64,000 bases of DNA from Rosa chinensis (GCF_002994745.2 NC_037092.1:2205501-2269500), one strand, 5' to 3'. Shown: positions 1 to 11,625, counted from the first letter of the stretch. The notes: generated by a model not told the origin, from the sequence alone. Made by a program: numbers and translations.

Positions 1-1093
1 CATCATCTTCATGCTCATTCTTTTTACAGGGGCCATAACAAAGACGACAACCCATTCCCATTCCCTTTGATTTGTCAGGGCAATCCCAGGATTGGTGACC
101 GACATGGCCATAACAGATCTCACAATAAGGATTAATGTCTCGACGGGTATGAGTTGAAAAGCCTCCCGCAGACTTAACTTCTCCTGCGGACTTCGCTTCT
201 TCTGATTTGCTACGTATTTGCAATTCCATTGCTATACCAAAAAAATAAACAAGGCGGTTATGATAATTACAAAATGCAACAGATAAGTACATAGACCACA
301 TGATACTGATAATACCAGATAATGTCACAAGAAAGAAAGAGCCAAAATGAATCTTTGACGAAAGACAGCAAATAGAAGAGCCAACTGCTAACGTATGAAT
401 TCATCGGAAAATACATCAGTTGCTTCATACTAATCTATGTTGGCTATATATGCATCATGCATAAACCAAACTGCGTTGGCAAGAGAGAAGGAATTGATGA
501 AACAAAAATTGACATCAATATTCTACAAATATTATTCTATGTTGCACTAATTAATTTTTCTTGCTACACAAACTTGAATACAAGCCTTTGGTATTCTACA
601 GATATAAAAACTCATATATGAATATTTATTAAGCCATCCGATTTACCATCTATTTTTTTTGTCATTCAACTGCGGGAAACAGAAAGGAATACAGAATTAC
701 AGAGTTACCAACCAATTTTAAATTTCTACAAAACAATACATTTCAATTATAGATTATTGATTCTACAAACAATCCAATTCAGTAATAGCTTAATTATTCT
801 ACAAACAAACGAATTCACTTATAGGTAATAGCTTAATTATTCTACAAACAAACGAATTCACTTATAGGATGAGTTTTCAGCCTTATTGTTTCGTCAGGGA
901 TTTCATAACCAAACAATTTCAGAAACTGTTCATATTATCACAAACCCTTGAACGTAAATCAAAGCATACCAGTATCGTCGAGCTCTCTCGGTTGTGGATC
1001 ACCAAGCTTCGGACGCTTCTCCGGCGGTTCCTCCGGGATGTGAGCCTGGCCGAGATATTGTCGCTTCTCCGGCAACTTGATGACGGTGCTCAT
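1..1093 (-). CDS. Zinc-knuckle-like protein, 5' part only (runs off left edge)
   Basis: Two exons can be joined on the minus strand. Exon 1 is complement(970..1093), starting MSTVIKLPEK, rich in Pro/Glu/Lys, and ending G|GTATGC. Exon 2 is complement(<1..231), preceded by a pyrimidine-rich ...GGTATAG acceptor. The joined frame stays open (phase 1) and runs off the window. Exon 2 encodes a Cys/His cluster, CEICYGHVGHQSWDC (C-x2-C-x5-H-x4-C, close to but not identical with the CCHC zinc knuckle), followed by a second C-x2-C pair. Nucleic-acid or protein binding is an inference from the cluster only; I do not recognise the family. A diverged copy of exon 1 with the same length and phase lies at 11502-11625. 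Confidence 0.5.
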
Positions 1094-1493
1094 GGCGCCT
1101 ACGTCTGCTTAGGTTTTTTTTTGCCTATAAGAAATCAGTTTGTTTTCGGCTTATTCGCCTGTTTAGAAAAATCTCGAATATTGGGCCGGATTTGAGTCCC
1201 TACTATCTAATTATGCGGAAGATGGAGAAAGCCATAGGGATCTACTAGACAATGCTGAATCCCTCGATTTTTAGCTAATATTAAAAATGACACAAATTAA
1301 AAAGTATGAACTGAGCTCTTCATCATAATAATAATAATAAAGTACGAATTGAGGTACTGAAATGATAGATTTGCAATGTGAGATGCCAAAGTATCGATTG
1401 ACCTAAATTATTCGTGATGTTTACTCAACTATGATTATTTATGACTAAATTATTCTTAATTCAACCGAATTTTTACAGATATGCTTCACATAT

Positions 1494-2616
1494 AAACTTA
1501 ATTTTAGAGGAATGGCTTATCAATAAGCAAGATTGACATTTTTAAAATTCCAATGAAACAAGCAGAGCCCTAGGGTTATCTGAGCAGAGGATGGCGGCGG
1601 CGTGGTAGTCTTCACCGGCGAGCCTGCGTCGTTGGTCTTGCGTGGCAGATCTCAGGGTCTGTTTTGGTGGTGGTCGAGGTTTTTGAAAGGACCGCTTGTT
1701 CTAGGATCTTGGCCTTGGTGCTGTGAATCGAGGCGGATCAGTCATAGGTTCGTCGGACTGGTACCGCCGTGCCTAAGTTTTGAGTGAAGGGCTAACTCGG
1801 CGGCGTTGGATGACTGCTGGCGCGTTAGCAGATCGGATTCTCATCTAGTCAGGGTGCAGTCGAGGTCGAGGCGCTCGACAATCGGAGTTGGAGGTCTACC
1901 GATCGGTAGACACTGGTGTGGTAGTGCAGTGATGCTTCTGAGAATGGCTGTCTGGGGTGGACGACCCCCAGACAGGGCGGAGACGGCAGCGGCGACATGA
2001 TGCTCAAGCCAGCATCTTTGCTTGGGTTCGGGCCTCTAGGACTGGACCTGGATCAAATGGGTCTAATCTCTCTTGGGCCTGTTTCAGTAGGTATGAGCAG
2101 TGGGATTGGGTCATTGGGCCGCTCAAACTTGGGTCAGTTGAGTCTGCTACAGTTGCTTTGAACAAGAAGAGCAAGACCAACCTGTTGCCGAGGTTGTTGA
2201 CTCTCGAAGAGGCTAAGGATGGTGCTGGCTCCAACCCTAAGGGGGAGGAGCTAGTATTTTCCTAAATCTCTGCTATTAGACATCTGGATCCAAGCCTTTT
2301 AAAGTTGGAGTAATCTATATGAGTTATTTTAAGATGTTTCTAGTTATTATTTGTACCACAAGTGCATGCTGGCAGATTAGACTAGATGAATGATTTTTCC
2401 TTGGAATAGCGAGGTTGTTCTTGCTTGTTTAGGCTTGCTTTCTAGCGAGCGTCCCTTTAAACTTTAATGAGTTTAGTATTGGCTTAGATAAGTTTATCTG
2501 GTTTTACCGGATTTCTTATGTAAGTTCTGTTAGACTCTGGCCTGTTTTCATGGCTTTGATATCTAATAACATCAAATCCTATTAAAAAAAAAAAAAAAAA
2601 AAAACTTAATTTTAGA
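1494..2616 (+). mobile_element. Poly(A)-tailed retroposon with 15-bp target-site duplication
   Basis: The sequence AAACTTAATTTTAGA occurs exactly at 1494-1508 and again at 2602-2616, directly after an A-tract (2584-2601). This is the signature of target-primed reverse transcription. The roughly 1.1-kb body contains a G+C-rich segment (about 1590-2260) with several short open frames, including one of 102 codons at 1957-2265, and an AT-rich 3' part. No endonuclease or reverse transcriptase is visible, so it is non-autonomous, a truncated or deleted LINE, or a retroposed transcript. The intact target duplication suggests a fairly recent insertion. Confidence 0.75.
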
Positions 2617-3829
2617 ACAATATAGACATAATTACACTGTCAATTTCACATGCAATTCCTTAGAATTAATTAATGAGCATAAAAATACATCTTTTAATAG
2701 AAGTGCCCCTCGACCGATTACATTAGATAACTATTAATGGTCGACCATAGTATAACTGTATAAGTATAATTTTTTCTAAATGCATTTCAGACCCTTGAAT
2801 TAGTTCAAGTGATGAAGGAGTGGAAAATTTGGTTATGAGTAGCTGAATATGGAATACTTTGTTATATTTACGAGTAGCCCCCGAAACAATAATGAATAGC
2901 ACTGCTCCGGGATCTGTCATGTTTGTGGTGTGCCGGGTAACACTGGGATGAATACTGCCCCTACCTTCGTAAAGAACCACCAGTTAACTTAAGAGTTCAC
3001 TGATGAACATTTCTAGTAACATAGAACTCGTAAGAACTTGCTCATAGTTTTCAAGTGATGATTATTACACGGCTAAGGGCCTTATATGAGAAACTTAAAG
3101 TCAATTCATCTAATGTTAGTATTATATACTTTTTGATGGTTCCTCCTTTGTAACGGGCCATGAGTGAGACTTAATTATCTTGTTGATTATAGATGCATGC
3201 TGCTGTAGCTATTCTACTTGGATCAGAATTTTTTATTCCTTTTGTGTAAGAAAAAAATTTCAAGCAGATTAATTAACACCAGTAATTCAAGTATTTTTGG
3301 AAAAAAAAGAAAGAAAAAGGGACATACCATCTGATCCTAGACTCTTTCAAGGATGCATCTTGAAAGCGTTTTTTTAATCTCCTGATCAGTGTAAGAGATT
3401 AGCAACGCCTTATTCATACATGGTGTAACTCTACAACTCATTCCTGCCAATACTTCCTGAATAGCTGCTTCGTCCGTCCCTTAGGCTCTATATGTTTTAT
3501 ACTCTTATGCTCTACGTTTTATTTATACATTGTCACAGGTTGAGCACACCACTGGCCCTTCTCCAATCTATAATCCCGTAGCTTTGTGATTTGTGATTAT
3601 CTAACTAGTCAAATAAGATTCTTTCCAATTGGATAATTTTCATTTCATTTTAGGCCCAAGCACTGGAAAGAAAAGAAACAAAATTTTACATAAAACTCTG
3701 ACTTCTTGAGCTATTGAGCACTGATGTAAACAACACACAATCTGTTCGTAAAGAAAGGTAAAGAAAAACAAAAACATCCGGTCTTCGATCACCAAACAGC
3801 ACAAAGTTCATGTTAATCCTACTTAATAA
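2617..3829. other. Intergenic, no gene recognised
   Basis: AT-rich sequence with short unrelated open frames and an A-rich tract near 3300. I see no conserved coding signal or repeat structure here. Confidence 0.5.
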
Positions 3830-4156
3830 AGTAGAAAATAATACTTCAATTCAGGGTTAATTCGATGATTCTATTCATCCCACAATGAGGGTATATAAAC
3901 AAGTACAAATGAGTAGTCTAACTCTAATAGGAAACAATTTTTCCATAATTATAGGATATCATAATTAAATAAAATCCTAATTATATACAGATTTACAGCG
4001 ATTCTACACTCCCCCTCAAGTTGGTGCATAGATCTCTATCATGCCCAACTTGTCGACTGAGCTGTCAAATACCTTTCTGGACACTCCTTTGGTAAGAACA
4101 TCAGCTAATTGCTCATCTGAGTTTACAAATGGAAAGCGAATAACCTTTCGAGAACT
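3830..4156 (-). mobile_element. Ty1/Copia retrotransposon 3' remnant (RNase H tail, PPT, LTR)
   Basis: On the minus strand the last roughly 46 codons of a Copia polyprotein are readable. They contain VNSDEQLADVLTKG and end KLGMIEIYAPT then stop, which is the typical end of the RNase H domain. The stop is followed at once by a purine tract (TTGAGGGGGAG) and then TGTAGAATC, the expected LTR start at 4008. The LTR runs to about 3830, where TTCTAC mirrors its start. Upstream of about 4156 the Copia similarity stops, so the body of the element has been lost. No second LTR was found. Confidence 0.75.
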
Positions 4157-4473
4157 CCATGGAATTTGGAGATAATCTTCCTCACGAAATCTGAAATAAA
4201 AGTCGAAAGTTTCCTGGGAGCCTTGGGGTGCCGGAGGTTGCAGATAATCTCGCAAATACTACGTACTCCTGCCTCTTTGTGTTTGTGTGAATTAAGTCGG
4301 AAAGAGAGAAAGTTTGAAAGATTACAGAGGTTGGTTTATGTCGTATTGGAAAGCGATCCCTTAAACCGGCGAAAAAAAAAAGAAAAGGATCCCTCACTAG
4401 AAGGGTCCTACATACATACATACATATTTTTTGTTAGGGTTAATTACATATAAATGCATCTTTGAATGTTTTT

Positions 4474-5298
4474 TTAGTCATAAGGCCACTAACTAGTTTT
4501 TTCCCTCATAAGGCCATTAGATTAAAAAAGTTGTTATATTTTGGATATTAAAAACTAATACATTTACATAAATGCCACTAGAGTACAAAATCAATAGTCA
4601 TTCTCTCTCCTCTCCGGCGAGGTCTTTAGTCAACTCCAGCGGGTTTTTGGCCAACTTCCAGTCAACTCTGACGACCATAAAAGCTACTGTCATTAACACC
4701 AAAAGCTACTGTAGCTAGCAACAAAAGCTATTCCGATGAAATTTCCGGCAACCTTCGGTGAGGTCACAAAAGCTACTATCAATAACAACAAAAGCTACTA
4801 TCACTAGCAACAAAAGCTACTCTGATGAGATTTCCGGCAACCTCCGGCGAGTCTACAAAAACTACTATCACCAACAACAAAACCTACTGCTTACCAAAAA
4901 ACCTATGCTCTTCAAAACGAAAAGCTACTATCCCTACCAACAAAAGCTACTGTCACCAATACTAAAAGCTACTCTCACCAGAAACAAATGCTACTCTCAC
5001 CAACACCAAAAGCTGCTTTCACCAACACCAAAAGCTAGTCTCACCAACAACAAAAGTTTTGTCACTAACACCAACGAGCTACTCTCACTAATATTAGAGA
5101 GTTACTCTTGTATCTAAAACTACTCTCACCATCAACAAAATCTACTCTTACCAACGCGAAAAACTACTATCACCACTGCAAAAACTACTTTCACCACCGA
5201 AAAAAACTACTCTCACCAACGTTAAAAACTACTATCACCACCACAAAAAGCTACAATCATCACCGGCCACCAGAAAACTTTGGTGGCCTTATGACTAA
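4474..5298. mobile_element. Inverted-repeat (MITE-like) element carrying an internal satellite
   Basis: The ends are perfect 16-bp inverted repeats: TTAGTCATAAGGCCAC at 4474-4489 and its complement at 5283-5298. A second CATAAGGCCATTA-type motif lies just inside the left end. The interior is occupied by a 22-bp tandem repeat. There is no transposase. I could not identify a convincing target-site duplication, so the superfamily is left open. Confidence 0.6.
4680..5266 (+). repeat. 22-bp tandem satellite
   Basis: Units start with AAAAGCTAC followed by TCTCACCAACAAC-like sequence. The G of the core falls at 4772, 4794 and 4816, and again at 4924, 4946, 4968, 4990, 5012, 5034, 5056 and 5078, a constant step of 22. 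The array has about 25 degenerate units, interrupted twice by a TTCCGGCAACCTNCGG-type block. Open frames across it are by-products of the repeat and are not genes. Confidence 0.85.
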
Positions 5299-5737
5299 TT
5301 TAAGTTTCAAACTGACAGTTGTGTATAATTTTCCATTTTAGTTAATAAGACTATCCAATTAGGAGTTGGAAACTGAATCAAACTACGAATTTCTTGCTTA
5401 TTATTTCCCCTTTTAGACAGTATTCTATCAATTTAATAAGATATCAATCTTTCGTGTTTAACTGTAACTGAAAAAAACAAATCTTTCATGTTTAATTTCC
5501 CATATTGGTTTTCCTCTCCTCGTACGTTGAGGATAAATTATTTAAGATTACTCGTTATATTTTGCTTTCCTTTAAGGATTAGTTTTTCCCTTTTGGACAT
5601 TATCTTATCAATAATTAGACTACTCATCTAAAAATAATAATAATAATACATAATTAATAAGACTCGGAATCGATCTGGCAATTAATAACAAGGAATATTT
5701 TTTATTTTCCTTCCAGAATTCTCAATTTTTAAGTGCT

Positions 5738-5746
5738 CTATATAAC
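5738..5746 (+). promoter_or_regulatory. Probable TATA box of the quinone-oxidoreductase-like gene
   Basis: CTATATAAC lies about 250 bp before the proposed start codon at 5994, with an untranslated leader in between. Position and sequence fit a plant core promoter. A telo-box-like AACCCTAAACCC motif lies near 5920. Confidence 0.4.
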
Positions 5747-5993
5747 AAAGCAGTGAGCACCACCTTAAACCGTACAATTCTCTCTACCGTGTTTGTACAA
5801 GGTCAATCTTTCACGCTTCGTCTTCCTCCTTCTTGTTATTGACCTTGGGGATTTCAGAATTCAATAAACTCTAAATACTTTCTTGTTTGCTAGAGGATTC
5901 TAGTGAGATTGGGGAGAGCCTAAACCCTAAACCCACATCTATACCTTGTTCAACTCCCAATCATCTCCTTCCTCTTTAGCCGTCATAGCCATA

Positions 5994-6972
5994 ATGCTCC
6001 GGAAACTCGGATGTGGTGGGAGGTCAAGCACTGAGTCGTCGTTGTCGTCATCTGGCCCAAAGAAGGAGCTGTTGATGCGCGCACTAGTTGCTACAAGTGA
6101 AGGTGGCGAAGATGAGGTGCTCCAAGTACAACTTGTGCCCAGACCAGTACCTAAAGCAAAAGAGGTACTGATCAAAGTAGCCTATGCCGGGGTCAACCGA
6201 GCGGACGTGGAAGAGACCAACCTCGGTGAGCCAACTCTTAACGAACTTGAGAAGGCCGGACTTAAAGGAAAATATATGGGAGTAGAATGTTCAGGAACAG
6301 TATGTGCTCATGGGGAGATGTCCAAAAAAGACAAGCAAACCTGGAAAATAGACACTAAGGTATGTAATCAATTTTTTAGGGTTTGTTTGATTATATTTTG
6401 TAGGTATTATAGTCTCTATCTTCCCTGCTTAAATTAAGATTATCTTAGTTAATTATTTGTCTAAATATATAGGTGTGTGCGATTCTTGTCGGTGGTGCCT
6501 ATGCGGAGTACGTCGCTGCTCCAATAGGACACCTTCTGAAATTCACAACGAAGATTCCTGTCGAGCTAGCTGCTGCTATTCCACAAGATGCTTGCACCGT
6601 CTGGTCGGAATTGTTTATGAAGAAAAGGCTATACGAGGGGTCTGCACCGGAGGAGGAGGGAGAGGGGAGTCGGCTATCTTCCGGAGAAACAGTTTTGGTA
6701 ACTTGCTATTCTAGTATAATTAATGTTTCTCCAGTATGAAATTTGATATATATTGATGATAACAACTTACTACGAGAACTGGAAGGCACTAACAACTAAC
6801 AAGGATACAATGACACACTCCTAACAAGAAGTATGCTATCTGTTCTAGTCCTAAACTGAATTGATCTTAATGCCTTGAGAACTTGGACACCGGTGTATGA
6901 CTTGTCGACATTGGAAATTATACTTGTTCTCACCATGAAATTCTTCTAAGTCAATTTCAGTACATAAACTAG

Positions 6973-7036
<64 letters not shown>

Positions 7037-10000
7037 TGTTTTATCAGCCTTGGGACAACATAAGTTGGAGAACTGACGCCTAGGAGTAATTCTTTTCTCC
7101 AGGATTTGGATTCTTGGAAATAGTAGAGGGCCTCAAATTCAATTGACTCTCTAGGAAATTCATCATTTTCTGGATCTTCTTCACTGAAGTAATCATAAAC
7201 TTGGGTTGCAATTTGAATGCTGATCTAATACATCTCATTTATTTTAACACTCCAAATGATTTGGTTTTCAAGGCTCTTTCTTTGACTATAAGGCTCACTG
7301 GGTAAAAACCTTGCAATTTGAAGTTCTGAAAATCCTACTGATTGATTTGAAAACAGTCCATTTTTCCTTGAATATTTTCTTTGCATGGTTTATCACCAAT
7401 TTAGGAAGCTTCGATCATAGTCAAGATTAGTAGAGTATATCCTTTTCACTGAAACCATGAGTTCTAAAGAACACAACCACAATCTGGTGCATCACTCTCA
7501 AGCACAAATGAGGTCTTTAATAAGAAGTACTTGGGCGAAGCTAGTACTTGAATACTCCAAGGATTTTGACAGCTCCAATGCGTTGGGCCTAAGTTTACAG
7601 TCAAGGCTAGTTAGTACCATGAGGGTAATTTGAAAAGCTATCAGAAGCTATTGGAAGTGCTTGAAGCATTGGGCTTTCCCTTTCTCTTTGATGTTGGTGG
7701 AGTGGCAGTGGATGCGGGTTGGACTTCATTTTGACTGATACTATATATGTTTAGGTTGTTTTATTAAACTTTTGCTGATAGAACAGACTCTAGGTAATAA
7801 ATAAATTGTTTAAAGTCAACTACTTCATTTGTTTTTCTTTTGCACTGGTCCATAGCTTTCATACATGCATCTCCTGATTGTTTAAGTTCAGATTCATGAA
7901 GGCTGCAGCGGAATTGGCATATTTGCGATTCAGATGGCTAAGTACCAGGGAGCAACTGCATTTGCAACAGCAGGTACTAACGCAAAGATAGCTGAATGTA
8001 GACGTCTTGGAGCTGACCTATGCATCAACTATAACAAAAATGACTTTGTTGAAGTGATAAAGGACCGGACTAAAGGCCAAGGTTTGTCTCATCACCCACT
8101 GATTAATAACTTAAATATGATAATTTTACCTTGTACCATTAATTTTAGTCATTGTTGTTTGTGCAATGGCAGGCGTTGATGTCATATTGGATTGTGTTGG
8201 GTGCAATGGTTTGCATAGAAACCTTGAATGCTTGAAGAAAGGTGGGAGACTTGTTCATATTTGTGACAATGGCCGTTGGATGAAAAAAATCGATGCTTAT
8301 ACAGAACTTTCAAATTACAAACTCATTGATGGTACGTAGTCTGGAATTCTATGGTATCACATCTTTATGGTTTGGTGGACTTGGCATGGTTTTCTCATTC
8401 AAGTTTTCCCATTGTATTATTTTTCTTCTCTTTTTCTCTTATGCAAGTTGTGGATTATATTCGTTACTTTATCATGCAATTGGATATGTAGCCGAATAAT
8501 TTGCTTGAGTTGTACATGTTGCTATGTGGATTTATAAGTGGTACAAATTTCTTAATTGAGTTGTCTAATTTAGGAGGATTAAGGTCTTGGGGTTTGTAGT
8601 TATGTTTAGGGCGTTGGTCTGTAGATTGCGCTATTAGCAGTTTGAACTAATGAAGTAATTAAGGAAATAATCAAGGACGAATAATGCATCAATTTGAGTC
8701 GTATTGCAGAGTTTACCCATTGAAGTGCATTGTTTATTGACTTGGAGTTGTGTTAACTACTTGTTTATTGACGAAGTGGTGTTAGCTCAGTGGTTAGAGC
8801 ACCCACTACCTAGCTAAAATCGAGATCATGGGTTCGAGTCACCATGGGGGTAGGAGTGAAATCCTTTGATCCACTTTGAATAAAGAGAAAAAAAAAAAAA
8901 AAAACTACTTGATTTTGCATATCTTCTGTTGTCACTAAATAATATTGAAATCTGTATGCATGTCAGACCAGAAGAAAGTACTATTTATATGATGCCTAAG
9001 TTTCTTTAGTAGAAATATAGTGAATGAAGCCTCATTTTATTACATCAACAAGAGCATCTGTTTGCCTCCAGTATCAAGTAGTGGTGTACATGAAAAACAA
9101 AAAAACAAAATGCAGCAAGTTTAGATTAGCAAATTTTGAAAACAGAAAAAGTGCTCGAGTTATATATTTATATAGCTATGTTGGCTTAAAGACCATACTA
9201 GCTTCTTAAATTTGAGTTGTCTGCTCTAGGAGAATAAGGTTTCTAAGATGCTTTTGTCTAAGATGTCAACTGTTTCTAAGTTGCATTTGCTTTCTCTGTT
9301 CCTTTTGATTTTTGTGATTGCAGTATTCATTGTTGGTGTTTGTTTAGTACATTAGTTATACCACGTGTGTTAACAAGTGAAGTGGAGATGGGAGAACTTG
9401 TGGTTATTGAAGAATCTAGTTTCTGGTTAAGTAGTGATATACATGAAGAAAACTAAAATGCTGCAAGTAATTGTTGAGAATATATATATCCCACATGGGA
9501 AAAATGGGACCTTGCCTATGAGTTTATAAGGGTTTGGGCCACTCCATCCATTGTCAATTGGTTTTGGATGTGAACCCCAAATTACTTTATCATGGTATCA
9601 GAGCGGGTAACCCACGTGTGCATGTCTAAAGGCCACACGGGCTCCACGTCACCCAAAAATTGTCCACGTGTATGGCTTGAAAATTCGCCACACGTGCGGG
9701 GGCGTGTTGAGAATATATATATCCCACATGGGAAAAATGGGACCTTGCCTATGGGTTTATAAGGGTTTGGGCCACTCCATCCATTGTCAATTGGTTTTGG
9801 ATGTGAACCCCAAATTACTTTATCAGTAATTAGTAAGTTTTGTAATAGAAGAAGTTGCTCGGGTTGTACATGTAGCTATGTGGATTCAAATGTGGCATTT
9901 AAGTTGTCAGGTTTCGAGGAATTAGGTGTTGTGGTTTTGTAGCTATGTTTGGGGAGGTTGGTACTTAGATTGTGTTATAGCGGCTTGAACTACTGAAATA

Positions 10001-10827
10001 ATTAAAAATCTACTTAAGGAATTAGCATGCATGAATTTTTGTCATCTTGCAAAGTTTTCACGTTTGAAATGCATGGTTTATTGCATTTCAAAACTTGCCT
10101 TGAATTTGAGTTATATTGCAAAGTTTTCCCATTAAAATGTATTGTTTATTGACTTTCAGTTGTGTTGGCTACTTGATTTGGCATATCTTCTGTTGTCACC
10201 TGAACTAATATAGAACATCTGTTTGCGAGAATGATTTGCTGAGATCAGTAGAAAATACTAATTATATTGTGGCTCGGTTTTTATAGTAGCTATGATTTTG
10301 AACGAGGCCTAGCTCATTTTATTACATTAAGTCATTACCGAATTGAATCTGTTTGCATCAACTACAAGCCCATATCTGAAAGTGATGCCCATATCTGAAA
10401 GTGATCTGATCTATGGGAAATTCACCAGTAGACTTCAACAGTTCCTACATTGCATTTTCTGAAGTTTTCTTTCCATTTATCTGTTTTTCAGAATATCACA
10501 AGTATAGAATTGTATTGCTGCTAATATATAGAGTATTGTCTTCTGTTAAAAATTATCATCTTGTGTCTTTTGCATGCTACCAGTACTGTCAGTTCACAAA
10601 GAGTTGTTGATGTGGTGTTTGTGCATGCAGTGGCTTCCTTGTTATACAGAACTCCAGAGATGAAGACCGTCATTGTTAAGGAAGTTCAGGAGAAAGTGAT
10701 GCCTGCAATTGAGAATGGCGACGTGAAACTTGTGATTCACAACCAGGTTTTTACATTCGAAGAAGCAGCCGAGGCGCACAAACTCAAGAAAAGCAATCTA
10801 ATCGGAAAAATATTGCTTCACCCTTGA
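5994..10827 (+). CDS. Zeta-crystallin/PIG3-type quinone oxidoreductase-like protein
   Basis: This is a member of the MDR superfamily, zinc-independent NADPH:quinone oxidoreductase branch. The five coding exons are 5994-6359, 6473-6697, 7892-8081, 8173-8331 and 10631-10827. All have GT-AG introns and the frame closes (378 aa). Near the N-terminus VLIKVAYAGVNRADV matches the family. The dinucleotide-binding segment reads VLIHEGCSGIG (about 196-206), followed by LGADLCINY and GVDVILDCVG. The C-terminus FTFEEAAEAHKL..NLIGKILL is typical. The open frame extends upstream to 5946, but the first ATG is at 5994; a second ATG at 6075 would give a core-length protein, so a short targeting extension is possible. 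The segment between exons 4 and 5 is shorter than in the relatives I recall. The last intron (2.3 kb) hosts a SINE and a TRIM. Confidence 0.85.
6976..7034. repeat. (TA)n microsatellite
   Basis: About 29 TA units inside intron 2 of the quinone-oxidoreductase-like gene. Confidence 0.95.
8764..8902 (+). mobile_element. tRNA-derived SINE
   Basis: A tRNA-like head holds a pol III A box (TTAGCTCAGTGGTTAGAGCA) and a B box (GGGTTCGAGTC), followed by a short unrelated body and an A-rich tail. It is flanked by AACTACTTG at 8755-8763 and 8903-8911. The paralogous intron segment near 10,175 reads CTACTTG straight into the downstream sequence, so an empty site is visible in the same window. Confidence 0.8.
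9472..9825 (+). mobile_element. TRIM (terminal-repeat retrotransposon in miniature), complete
   Basis: Two 121-bp LTRs (9472-9592 and 9705-9825) begin TGTTGAGAAT and end TTTATCA, and I see only one mismatch between them. The left LTR is followed without spacer by TGGTATCAGAGC, the complement of the 3' end of initiator tRNA-Met (primer-binding site). A G-rich polypurine tract precedes the right LTR. A 5-bp target duplication, GTAAT, flanks the element (9467-9471, 9826-9830). There is no coding capacity. The near-identical LTRs imply recent insertion. No 5S rRNA motif is seen, so it does not look like Cassandra. Confidence 0.93.
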
Positions 10828-11232
10828 TGAACCAAATTAAACTTCAATATTTTGTTATCCAGTTGTTAGCTTAGTAGTATTAACAAGAACTCTTTAAATA
10901 CAGTCCTAGCTGTTGATTACCTATATGAAGATATGATCTGATGATATAAGAATTAGGAATTGGACATGGTACGTTTTACATGAAATGATGTTTTCTTAAT
11001 TAGTAAGGTCATTTACTGGCACTTTAATCTAAAGAGTTCCGATTAGGAGTTGCATGTCTGTGTCTATAATTGCGCATATGTTCATAGACAGTAGCCTCAT
11101 ATGTGTAATGATTAGTGAATATTGAAGGCCCTTCAATAGTCAACAATTTTTTTGGTTTATTTTTTCTAATTCATGTTTATGTGCTTCTTCTAGACAGTTT
11201 TTAGAAAATTTATATCTCAGTAATGCCTGTAA
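10828..11232. other. 3' flank of the quinone-oxidoreductase-like gene
   Basis: AT-rich 3' UTR and spacer. Nothing else recognised. Confidence 0.4.
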
Positions 11233-11328
11233 CCCCAAATTGATGCTTAACTTTTAAAGTATATAGCACCGCGAGAGAAACCCCAAATTGATGCTTAACT
11301 TTTAAAGTATATAGCACCGCGAGAGAGA
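11233..11328. repeat. 48-bp perfect tandem duplication
   Basis: CCCCAAATTGATGCTTAAC... to ...GCACCGCGAGAGA is present at 11233-11280 and 11281-11328 with a single difference near the end. It is a recent local duplication. Confidence 0.9.
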
Positions 11329-11501
11329 CCCAACATCTCCAAACGTTCCTGTCCGGCGGCAGCCATGGGCAGTGCCGGCTTCACCGCGTTGTCCAGGTTT
11401 GCTGGCTGTCGGACGGGTGCTTTCATAACCAAACAGTTTCAATAACTGTTCATATCATCAGATGTCACAAACCCTAGACAATAAATCAAAAGCATGCATA
11501 C

Positions 11502-11625
11502 CTGTTTCGTCGAGCTCTCCCGGTTGTGGAGCGTCAAACTTCGCACACTTTGCCGGCGGTTGCTCCGAGTTCTGAACCTGGCCGATATCTGGTCGCTTCT
11601 CCGGCAAGTTGACGAAGTTGCTCAT
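11502..11625 (-). pseudogene. Orphan duplicated first exon of the left-edge zinc-knuckle-like gene
   Basis: The exon has the same length (124 nt), start codon, phase-1 donor (G|GTATGC) and flanking sequence as exon 1 at 970-1093. It encodes a diverged version beginning MSNFVNLPEK. Similarity extends to about 11423-11690. No matching zinc-cluster exon was found downstream on the minus strand between here and the quinone-oxidoreductase-like gene. It is probably a dispersed exon copy, or the start of a transcript that splices to something unrecognised. Confidence 0.6.

Larger units (their letters stand above)
8496..10240 (+). repeat. Diverged direct duplication inside the last intron
   Basis: The block around 8500-8960 (GTTGTACATG, AGTTGTGTTAACTACTTG, GCATATCTTCTGTTGTCAC) reappears around 9850-10205 in the same order, with a third partial copy near 9175-9245. 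The second copy lacks the SINE and so preserves its empty target site. The intron grew by internal duplication before it received its mobile elements. Confidence 0.75.

Noticed and set aside
4758..5117. 119-codon open frame, Lys/Ser/Thr/Tyr-rich
   Set aside because: It is a translation of the 22-bp satellite; the period is not a multiple of three and there is no conserved protein.
5108..5341. CRISPR-like spacing of repeats
   Set aside because: Plant nuclear satellite with contiguous 22-bp units and no spacers.
9472..9592. Cassandra-type TRIM with 5S rRNA
   Set aside because: The LTR lacks recognisable 5S rRNA promoter sequence.
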